Shown here one piece after another: positions 9,501 to 21,500 of a DNA stretch of 23,054 nt (position 1 is its first letter; each line of letters opens with the position of its first letter). The position numbers and the translations under genes were made by a program. Source of the stretch: Apostichopus parvimensis (Eukaryota; Echinodermata; Holothuroidea; Aspidochirotida; Stichopodidae); assembly GCA_000934455.1 (NCBI GenBank), contig KN886815.1, positions 44,976 through 68,029 on the forward strand, written 5' to 3'. The notes under the pieces are model-generated. The model did no database searches. It was given only the letters and a program-made list of their open reading frames with translations, and was not told where the DNA came from.

Positions 9501-12500
9501 TCTCCCTGGTCGTTAGTTACTGTTTCAGTGAAGATGAAAGATGTTTGATTCTGCAGTGTTCACACCACATTTGATTAAGGTGTCACAGACAAGTTTTGGA
9601 CGATATAAATACATTATAAGCATAACATTGCCATTTGATTTACATGGTCTAATGTTAGTTTCTTCATAACGGTATATAGAATGAGTTAAAGATTCAAGGG
9701 AAAAAATGGAAAGGTTAGTTTATGTACGTAAAAAAAGTTGTAAGTTCTGGCCAGACACGCCACATATAACTGTACTACTCATATCATTACAATTTATAAA
9801 TGTTGCTGTATTATTCCAAAATACTCTTGTTTATTTGCCAGAGCACAAAGCTCCGTTTCTTGGACACGCTTAGCCTGCATATGTGTGTATCTGGTCTCAC
9901 TACGTACCAAAGAACTCTGTGGAATGGAGCAGGCAATGGAATTAACGCTGCAAAGAAGAAACGTGAAAGACCTAATGGGAGGGATGAGGTAAAATTCATC
10001 TGTGCAGGCACTTTCTTTCTTGGAAGTTGAATGACCTTAATAACTAGCAGTGCCTGTGCTCTATTTGAGCTAATCTTGTAAAATATTTGTCTCTACCAGC
10101 CTCAGCCTTCAATTTATTTTTCATCTGGCTCCGTAATAAGAGAAAGTACAATGTTTACAATTGATCATGTACAGACTTGATGAGAAAATGGATAGTAGGC
10201 TAGAGTGCCAGCCTCCTAGGGCGTTGTTTCAATTATGGAGCCAGGTGCAATATAGGATAAGGAATAATGTATTCTTACTTTTGTAATTTACTTAAGAATA
10301 CTGAAGACTTAAAATAGGAGGTATTATAAGATATTGGTCTCCTGGGCTGGACGTGGCTCTAAATTCCCTGATCTTACATGCATGTTGAGTGGCTCTATAT
10401 AGTTTCCTCATTGCTGTGGTATTCATTTGGCAATCCATAATAGAGCTAGGTTTGTATCCCTGCTACTATTAGGCTAAGTGCAATGTCTACAGTAACTCAA
10501 CTGAGACTATAGCTAAGATACAGTATACCCACTGCCAGGTGTCAGTTCTGCTGGCTTGAATTAGAACAAACAATTTCCACCGAAATAAACCAGTGTCGTG
10601 TATTGGAGGTGATCATGGTTCAAGTGAATCGATAGTTGAGCATGGAGGAAACATGTGGGTATACCTCGTAACAAGGGTCGAAAAAATGCCTTCAAACTGC
10701 TGGAATGTCAGAAGAAAATAATTAGCAAAAAACAGTATATTTAATAGTCTATTCAGTGAAAAATGGGAGTCACATATGATATGGTTGGAAGTGGAGTAGT
10801 ATCATTGTGTTGTCATAGTGATCAAAGCCATCATCTTGATTGGTAGTTGGAATGAAAGACACTTCTGTCTTTTCTCTCTTACATTTGATCTATCTTACAT
10901 TTGATCTCTCTCACACTTGATCTATCTTCATCCATCTTCAGACTACAACTTGGCAGAACGAGAGCAGTCCTAACAACCTGGTCGACGTCCATAAATGCCA
11001 CGTTCCAGACGGTGAAGAACTGGACAAGAGTAAGAGGGACACATTTGTCACCGGGACGATGGATGACGTTCGTGATGACTTTCAGGTGGACACTAAACAC
11101 GTTTTGGGTTTTGTGATGATATAGTTTCTCTGCCATTTTATCAAACTTGAAACCACAGGGTATTTAACTAGAGAGACACATTCATGAAATAATTGAAAAA
11201 TTTACCAGACTGAAGCCACAGAGCCTTGTGTACCATGTTAACTTTAAGTTCACACACCAATTTCATTTAATACAACTCAGAAAGTATTAGGATAGGGAAT
11301 TAGGATTTCAAAAGAAATTTGGAAAATGACCAGGAAAAAATGATTATATCATTTTTCATTTACTATTATTATTAAAAAAGGATTATCTGTTGATTCAGTT
11401 CCATGACTCTTCATCTGGTTTCTACAAGTGATTAATACCTACTTCTGTATGAGAGTGATCGGGAAGGGTAGGTACATTTGAATACAGATTACAATTATTC
11501 CGAAGAGGGCTTATAAACAGACCAGACTCTTTGGAGCTAGGAGCTGGTAAATTGGTATATTTGGTGAAATTAGAGGGAAGACAACCTCATGTTAAGGAAT
11601 CAGTGGAGAGGTAGATCATATTCCTCAGAAGGGACTGGTGAAGTTGGAAGAAGAGCCAATTTTGATCTCAAGGAGTTTAGAGGTATTCGACTGGCTTTGG
11701 GAAAGGTTGGAATTCCAATCAAATTTTTAATGCATTGTCTTAAGAAGAATTTTTTTCTGTTGATTGGAATAAAGGGATGATTATGCTAATTTTACAATTC
11801 CCCATATTTTCCTTTCAGCAACTGATGTCATATTGTGCTCAAGATGTGTCAGCAACTCATGAAGTATTTTGTGTTTTACTTGAGAAATATTTTGACAGGT
11901 TGGTTGTTTATTAAATTCATTTGTGGTAATTAGTGGTTGGTTTCTCTTTCTCCACATAAAAGTCTCAGTGTAATTAATAAATTTAACAATATTGTAAGAT
12001 GGTAGCATTTTAACAGGGATAGAAATGTTGGCTCAAATGCTGAGTGGTTTTGGTGAGGTTTGAGACAGCAGGGCAATGCAAATGAAATTTAGTGTTCTAT
12101 CGAACAAACATGAAAATTGAGATTCTTACATTCAGTCATTTTCTTAGTACCTGAAAATTGGTGGAATGTGGATAGTTTATGGTAACTAACACCCAGGTCA
12201 GAAAATGCTTCATGAAAATAATGAAATGGATGTGGCTAATGTTACTTCATGGAAAGAAATGTTTAAAGAGTTACCTCGGAACATTAAATCTGGTATAAAA
12301 ATAGCAACCTGGATGGATAGCAGTGTCTTTTAATGATATACAACAAATCAAAATTAATTTGTTGTGCCTAAATTCATCCCTTGGAAAATGAAATGAATAA
12401 GCTTGCAGATACAGTATGACTCCTGTCTTGAAGATATAAGTGCCAATATCTCTTTTGGTCATTTCTGTTTCATAACCTGTTTTTATGTTCTGCCTAGGTT

Positions 12501-15500
12501 TCCCCATCCAGTCACTTTTGCTGCCATGCTAGAAATGGGTCAGTGCTACCTGCCACTGAATCAAAACTGGGAAAGATACCTCCAAGATTCACAGGAATCT
12601 TACGATAATCTTCAAGATGAGATGAAGATTCTGTTGATGCAGATAGCGAATGAGAACTGCCTCTACTTACATGATGACCTGTAAGTTTAGAAGATACGTC
12701 AATGTTGGATGAACACACACAGTCACACTGAGTAGGAAATGAGAACTGCCTTTGTTTACGTGATGACCTGTAAGTTTAGAAGATATGTCAATGTTGGATG
12801 AACACACACACTCACACACCCAGTTACACGGTGACCTGTAAGTTTAGAAGATATGTACACACACACACACTGAGTAGGAAATTGGATCCAAGGTATGAAA
12901 TAATAAAGAAATTTATTAGAGGTGGGGGGGGGGAGGGGAGGGGAACTCTACCACTTCCTCTCTATCTGTTATTTTCATTCTTGGCTATGATTGGTTGATA
13001 TGTTGTCATCTGACCATTCCTGACAATCCAGTATCATTGCAAGAACAGATTATGGATGTCATTAGCATGCCTAAAATTCTTTTTATCACAGTTACATTCT
13101 GAGAGGGTATAGAGAAGGTATGATGTCTTTAGGCAATGTGGGCCAGTGTTATTTTCAAGAGTTTGACAAAGTATATGATACTAAGGTGACCATTATTTTC
13201 AGGATGTACCAGAACATTATATTAAATGTTGACACCCTCATGTTGACATCATGCGGGAGGTAATACCTACACTTTTGGACCAGTGGAAGTGGAATTTTGG
13301 GTGCATTTCAGTGTTGCCATGGTAATCAACTGCTTTGAAAGTAACAAGTTTGCATTTGTAGCTATGGTAATACCACAGTAACTTTTGTGCAGTTGGGGAG
13401 TATTGAAAATTTCGATCTGTTTCTTGTGAGTTGTGATCTGTTTATTATGAATTATATTTGCCAAAGAAATTAGTTTTTCTTTCAGACAATTGAAGGACAC
13501 ACAAATTTAATCTGTAATCCAAGCTTGCTATTTGATGTTTCCTGCTAGGTATAAAGATGACCCATGGCTCTGGGATCTGGACTGGTCAGTCGAAAAATTT
13601 AGACTCAGGAAGAAGTATTATGAGACACTCAATGACTCTCCGGTGATCGAAAAAAGCAAAACGGACGTAAAGACAACAACAGAGGATGAAGAAGAAGCAG
13701 GAGAAGAAGAATTGGCAGCAGATTTGGACGAGGAGGAACTGGAAGAAGAGAGAATATTGGAAGAGGTCAGAGCAAAACTTGAAAAGACATTGGAATTCTT
13801 GCCCAAAGTTAACCAACATATGGCTGGTTACCCAGCGTAAGTATATATTTCATGTGGTTTGGAATTATTGACATTAGTAAAAAAAAATCAAATAAAAAAT
13901 CAATAAAAATAATAAAAACAGGAGAAGACATGTTTGTCAGTATAATATAATTCAGTTATTTCAACTGGTAAAAGGCTGAACTGCAAGAAATGCAATAACT
14001 ACTAAATAAGGTGTGAACTACAACCTTGTGTTTGGCGCATGTTGTATTTATAAGCTCGGTGGGCAAAGGTAGGATTTCAGCTCAACAAATCAATTATTGT
14101 ATGTTGTGAGGAGTACGGGGGGTTTCAGATGGAAGGGTTGGGGGGGGGGAGGAGAAAAAGGGTCAGCTCAAACCCTTTTCACAGAAACCTTTTGATTTGA
14201 TTATGATACTTAGATCTGTTTCTAGAGATTACACTTGATCAACCTCTCTTATTTCATACCAATGATATAGATGTTTGCCTGAGACTCTTCTTTCGAGATG
14301 TTACAATGTGATATAGTGTGTTATTATTAAATGATCTCACTAAAGAGACCAGATGGGATCAATGAAACCAGATCATTATTAGTCATATGCTTTGCATTAC
14401 CTCTTCTCTTTACTCTCCAGATGGTACAGGGACCTCTGTCCCCGTCAGAGTCTCCCAGAGTTCAGGAACAGTCCGTCCTTAATCAGCTCGCAGACCCGAG
14501 TCACTCCCAAACTGTTGAGAATGACGTGGGAGGGTTACCCGCTTCATTTCATCGCCAAGCACGGATGGGGATTCCTTGTACCCAAAGACGGAGACTGGGA
14601 AAACAACGAACACGATAACGATACATCAAATCTTGACAATGACGATAACAACATTGATACTGAAGGCACAGATGAAGCGAGTAAAGACCAGAAACAGTTT
14701 CCCGTCAGGTATGTGCCATTTATGTTTTTTTGTTTTTCAAATTGTCGTTCTGAAACTCAAATCAAACTTGAAATTATTTCTCACAAACTGGCCCAAAAAA
14801 AAAAAAAAATGGTGATTCAGGTGACTTTTAGAAGAAGGAAAAAAAGTTTAAACCCTAACTGATTTCAATCTCTTTCAAAGTGATCATAATCCACTGGTGT
14901 CTTCTTTATTGCCGGTTCTTCCACTACTGAATTAATAGAGAAGTCATAAAACATGTAAGAAAGCATTTCTAGGCCTGGAGTTTTATGCACTGTATGGAAA
15001 ATGCAGTGATATGTATGTAGATTTATACAATTCATACACAGTAGTTTGTGCCTGATCATGCAAACTTTGTCCATTCATTTGTAATGTGTTATATGAAGAG
15101 GACTGAAATGTATTAATATTAATTAAGATTTAATGTGTGAAGGTTGGCCTAGGTGATATTGGAGACAATGTCAAAGATATAGATAATTATTAAGGAACCC
15201 TCACAGAGCAACCTTATTACTTTACCCTGTACTGAAAGCAAAATTTGCTGATCATAAGTTAAATATCTGACTCTCAAGAAGGTTTCCATGATAAAAATAA
15301 TCATGACCAAGTGATGGAACTGAATTATTTCACTGCAAGTTTGCATTTGTTGTTGTAAACAAGTAACAGTTTAGAAACTATTGATCTGCAAGCTATTAAG
15401 CTGATGCAAATCATGTTATTTTTTTTATGAAAATTAGAAATCGTTATTTTGTTATCATATTCCTTGAAAATGGCATCTTGCTGAATGCATGAGATGTCTA

Positions 15501-18500
15501 TTAGGGGCAAGGAGGGGAATGGTTGAGGGGGGGGGGGGGGGGGTTTGTGAGGGGCCCATTGTTTCAAAATGTTTTTTTTAAATCTAAAGATAGATTTTAT
15601 ATGAATTAAGAAACCTTTTACTTCAATGACTTCAGCAATCAAATGATGATTCATGTTTGTCTGCAGTTTATCATTGACTTGTCTTTTATTACAGATCTTT
15701 GCGAGCTCTCTTAGCTGCTAGAGAAAAACAACAAAGAAACAAAATGGTATGGAAAAAAAAGATCTCATCTAAAACTATTTATCAAAAATTATTTTACACC
15801 TTCCATAAATTCTTCATGAAACATCGACCTAGCAGTATTACAATTAAGCTTTGATTTAATCTGGTGATTGTTTTCGATCTGTTTTTGTTTTTGTATGTGT
15901 ATTGCTTGAATCATGGATGGGATGAAGATATTGGCAGAGGCAGTAATCAAACTGCCACACTACTTAGTGAAAAATTCTATCCCGACGGATTGCTCCTAGA
16001 ATAATGAAAAATGGGTTTAAAAATTTTTCTTCATGAGCCGCACAATCTTCTGTCTATTTTAAAGATTGTCCTTTTAGCATGTCCTCTCATTGTTGGTGTC
16101 ACCATGTGTTGAGGTCACCAAAACAACAAAGTTAATCGTACGATGCTGTTTGTACTCATGTTCTGGGGCGTAGATGATCTGTTGTGCAAGCTGTTAGTGT
16201 ATAGCTCCATGGCAACGAGGTCACATATTTCATCAACTGGTAGTGATGTAATTTCTTGTTATGCAAAGTACAACTCTGTAAAGCTGTGATTAAATTATCA
16301 CCATGGTAACAGCAAGGTCTGTGTTTAAACTGTACAATTCTAGTGGGTGAGGTTCCAAATTGAAAAGACACAACCATAATTTAACTCATATCTTGATGCT
16401 AAAAGAATCACAGCTGGGTAAATCTAGCATTTCTATATGTGGTGGGAACTTGAAAACAACATCATTTGGCTTGATGTTAAAATGGTGTAGCTTTGCAATG
16501 CTTGCTTTTAGTCAATAGCATGATAGTCTTTTTGAACACTTATGAGGACGATTGTTTTTGCAAAATTTTCTCTTTTTTTGTCTTTTTCACCCATTGTAAT
16601 GTTTGCCAGATACCTTTCATATTATATTACACCAAATTTGAAAAATTTGATGCCTTTCCAATAGGTTATGCTGTTGGGATACTAATTATCTAGTGATAAA
16701 GAAAACTTGTCACACATTATTTTACTCCCGTTATATTTCTGCCTCAGAACGGTTCCTGTGATACTTTTTGTTTCTTTCCAATATAGTCGTCTGAAATAAA
16801 TGACGATAATCCGGAAGTTGATGATGGTACCAAGAGGATGAAGAAGAAGAGGTCCAATCCTCGAAGCCCTCTGTATAATGGCAGAAAACCATGTATTGAT
16901 GTTGAAGTATCTGGCTGTTGGTTTTATAAGCTACCACATAAGGTATATCTATCTTCACTGGCTTAGAATTGTGGACAGAATCAATTATAAAATTCTTTTC
17001 CTTGTGTTCAAAGCAAGGAATGGTTTAGCCCCAGTTTACCTACAAGAGCTTCTCCAAGAATACAGACCTAGCAGGGTGCTTCGTTCAAGCTTACAACATG
17101 TGCTATCTGTTCGCACTTCCACCTACTGTATGGGGAACGTTGCTTTGCTAGATCAGCTCCACAGCTCTGGAACAGTCTCCCCTTACATCTGAAAACAATC
17201 CAGCATGTGTCAACTTTCCAGAAAGAACTCAAGACGTTCTTATTCATGAATGCGTATCCATTTGTTTAATAACTGTTGTGTCCATTTTGGGTACTTTGCT
17301 CCTGCAGCGCTTCTGAGCAGTTTTTTTTAACTGGATAAAAGCGCTTTACAAATTCTTATATTATTATTATTATCATTAATATATAAACTTAGCTGCATTA
17401 AAGTGTCTTAAATTTCATAACTAAAATTAAATGTTAGCCTAATATATAGTCCACTCGCTTGTTTGTCTCTTGTATCTGGTACATTGTTCCATTTGCACAG
17501 GAAGAATGTATTCAAATGGTAAATTTATACAAATTACTCACTGTATGAAGATAACAATGTTAGCGTAGAATCTTGTATGCAAAACTGTAACACATCTGCT
17601 GTGAAAATGTCCAACTCTTCCGATTGTTTGATATTAAGAATCAACATTCAGACTAATAATTTTTAATGAGCTATAAAAAATATTTCTTGTATTTGAAACT
17701 GCAATTGTGTATTACTGTATGATATTTCTTGCCCTCCTCCCCCATTCCTTTAAATGGATTTGTTTATTAAGGAAACCATCTCCTGATAGAGGCTTAGGTT
17801 GTCATATACCATTTTTACATCATAGCATTTTAAGGCTTTTGGGAAAAATTTGCAGTGTAATTATCATTCATCTTGTAATACTTTTTCGTCGGAAGTGCAT
17901 CGAAAGAGGCAGGGGCAACAGTTAGCTTTCAGAAAACAAACATGAAGAGAAAAGAAGGAAACCTCAGAGGTTATCTAAGCTTATAGATGTGTTTGCTTTC
18001 TCACAGGATGGAGGTAATGCTAACGTTGGGAATCCTCTTGCGAAAGATTTCCTGACCAAAATCGAAGATGGCACTCTGAGCTCTGAAGGAGGACTGGAGG
18101 CCGATAAGATCCTAGAGATAAACAAAGTCATTTCATCCTGGAGGAATTCAAGCAAGAGAATACTGTAGGTCATACATCTCTAACTTTATGTAATGATAAG
18201 CTTAGAGGAATATTCCGATGATGATTAAAGTCGACTGTCGCCTAAAAGGGTTTCTAATTTTCTGTCCTAATAGTGACTGAGTGACGTTGCCCTGCCAATT
18301 GAGATGAAAATGCTAAGAGCAATGATTAAAGTCGACTGTTGCCTAAAAGGGATTATCTGTCCTAATAGTGAGTGAGTGACATTGCCCTGCCAAATGAGAT
18401 GAAAATGCTTAGAGGAATATTCCGATGATTAAAGTCGACTGTTGCCAAGAAGGGCTTCAAATTTTCTGTCCTAATAGTGAGTGAGTGACGTTGCCATGCC

Positions 18501-21500
18501 AAATGAGATGAAAATGTTTTTCCTTTCCTTTTGTTTTATAATTTGTAAACAAACATTGCACTTTGATGTCATCTTGAATTCAGAGTACACTGACAGCTTT
18601 GAAAGCAGATCATCAAGTCGGATCACATATTTGAAGACAACTACACTGGAAAAGCGATGACAATTTTGTAACTCATTTGCCACGAAGACATCACATCTTT
18701 GATCTGCTGTGATTCAGAGAGTAGTATGCAAAGTCAATAACATTGGCAGATTTATATATATATATCAACTAAGCACTTTTGGTAGGTTTAACATGGCTTC
18801 ATTTTCAATTCCAGGTCCCAGATGGTGGTCCACTTCAACAAGTCTGATCTCCCACCGAAGGTCACTAGAGATCGTAGCTATGACGATGAGGGAATGTATG
18901 GTGCCATATTACCGAGGGTGATAACAGCAGGTACAGTCACCAGGAGGGCTGTGGAACCAACGTGGCTTACCGCAACAAATGCTTTGGTAATACTTTGAAA
19001 ATGTTCTTTCCATCGAAAGTGATATTTACTCGGAATCGTTTTGTTTTAGATGATGCAAATGACCCAAAATGTTTTTTCCTACTTGCAATAGATATTTGTC
19101 CTATTAAATATGTTTGGGCACCATCTTATGACCCAGTGACTAGTTGACACCACTAATTAATTGTAAATGGTTTACAAAGTAATTATGCAGATGTACATAT
19201 TTTGCTAGTCACATTGGCTTTGAAGTAAATTTGCTTGATATTTGTCAGTTTCATACTGCATTATGAAAATCAATGTGTATTGTTACTTTCTAGATAATGA
19301 CAAATGTCTTCAAGTCAATATAGTTCTTTATTATAGTCTAATACTGATTTTGCACAGTCACTTCTTGTGCAGTTCAAGGTTTATGACAATGACATTGGCA
19401 ACAATTTATTTCCAGCAATTTTGTACAATACATGCATGTTCAACAAAGCCTAAATAAATATTTTTGATATACAATACAAACTAGAGAGACATGTAAAAAA
19501 AAAAAAAATTCATCATAGTAATTTATATGCAATATTTAAGCTATACAAATGCATGGAAATGGAGAAAAATGAAGCGCAATGCTTATGTAATGTTTAGATT
19601 CTTTATGATAGAGAGATCAATGCAGCACCTATATGCTCTTATCATTTTACAGCCCGATCGTGTCGGCAGTGAATTAAAAGCGATGGTCCAAGCACCACCA
19701 GGGTATCACTTTGTTGGTGCTGATGTGGATTCCCAGGAATTATGGATTGCAGCCATTCTTGGAGATTCCAATTTTGTTGGTATCCATGGTAACTAGATCC
19801 TATCCAGTTTCTGCTGTTTTTTTTTATGAAAATACCAGTAGTCTCAGATGATGGCCTCTAAAACACTCCATAAATAGATCAGACAACTAGTGTGTCAAAT
19901 TAGCTGTGTCCATCATTTAGTAGTCTGATTGGCTGTTAATATTGACCAATCACAACACTCATGGAAAACTACTAGAGATTTGAAAGACATTTGGAAGATA
20001 TTGTACATTAGTTAACATCTTTATAAAGGAGCAGTACATAAAGATTTCTTCCCAGTGTTCCAGCTTACTCAGCGTCTGTGGTATGCTCAGCACAGGATGA
20101 CTAAGCATTCTTCAGATCTTTATAAAATATTATTTTGCTACTTTGTTTTAGATGTATTGCACTATTAGATAAGACCTCAATCTGATACCGCTTTAAAGGG
20201 TGTGAAGACTCGCGCATAAAGGAACGTCTCATGCCGGTAATCTGACCTATATAGTTTCGAATGAGGTGTAACAGAAGTGTTAGACACCACCATCGATCCC
20301 AGAAAATACACACACAGCTTGCTACCGTGGGTAATTAGACACTTGTGTACGGTCGGTACATACAACTGCGGTCAATACCCACAGCAAAGTGTACAAACGT
20401 TACAGCGATGGACATCTCAGGTCCAGCTAAAGATAACAAGGTATCACGTTTCATTACTGTCTGCATTTTGTAGCGACAAGAACAAAACGTCAATTGCAAG
20501 CAACGGAAAGTTAACTTTTTAGAGTGCGGCACGCGGTTTGGGGTGAGTCTTCAATGCCTTTAAATAGCAAAATTATTATTTTTTCCTTGTAGGATGCACT
20601 GCACTAGGGTGGATGACTTTACAAGGAAACAAGAAGGATGCAACGGATATGCACAGCGTAACAGCAAATACTGTAGGAATCAGTAGAAACCATGCAAAGG
20701 TAACCAGACACTGCCTAACTTTAGAAAGATTGGTTTTTAATGTAGATGCATTAAGTCTTGAAGGGTATTCTGCTTTATCATGAATGTGTACTATGTTGGA
20801 ATTGAATGTTGTCTAGTGTAGCAGTTGTACATCGGTGACCTGTAGCAAAGTTGATTCATAGACGCAACTCATATCCCAGCATAGTTGTCTGTACTCGCCA
20901 TGTTGTAAATCTAGCATAGTGTAAAATTATGTACTTGTACTCAAGCATAGAGACTCGTACTCATACTCATACCAAGGATAATTATTCTACTTGTACTCAT
21001 GCAGTTAGAGGAGTACTCCAGAGCATTTTGGATGGAAATATGAAATATTACTTAAATGAAAAATGATCACACCTTCTCAGGAGTAGGGTATGGTCATATC
21101 ATTCTTGTACTTGAATGTGACCAGTGATTTTTTATGCTAAACTTTGTAGTCCAGCCACTTTGAGTGTTGAGCCACAAATGTTGAATAGATCACTTTCAAA
21201 CGGTAGCAGTTGGTATTGAAATAGAAACTTCACTGAAGGCAGTAGTTCCAAGTGGCTTGTAACACGTCAATGTATTTCTTGTAGTTATCTCTCAAATACA
21301 GATAATACCCATACTGTCTTCCTAGATTTAGTTGAAAGTGTATCTTTTTGCATCACATGTTATTTACATAATTTTTCATTTTGTGGAATCTACCAAATTT
21401 CCAAGCTAGCAATTTCATCGATATTAACAATGTTTATAAGATCTAACAAGAACTAAATCAGTTTTTGTCATGCAAACATTTTGTAATTAGAAAAAAAATT

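Larger units (their letters stand above)
19789..20592 (+). other. POLG: POLG intron 13
   Basis: Runs from gtaact to ...ttccttgtag. It holds an imperfect palindrome at 19918-19974 and the inverted 363-bp MITE at 20197-20559. Only 33 bp separate the MITE from exon 14, including a TTAA target-site duplicate and a T-rich polypyrimidine tract. Confidence 0.85.

Noticed and set aside
13586..13819. Minus-strand frames with poly-Ser or Phe/Cys runs opposite exon 7
   Set aside because: Shadows of the Glu/Asp-rich coding sequence of POLG on the plus strand.
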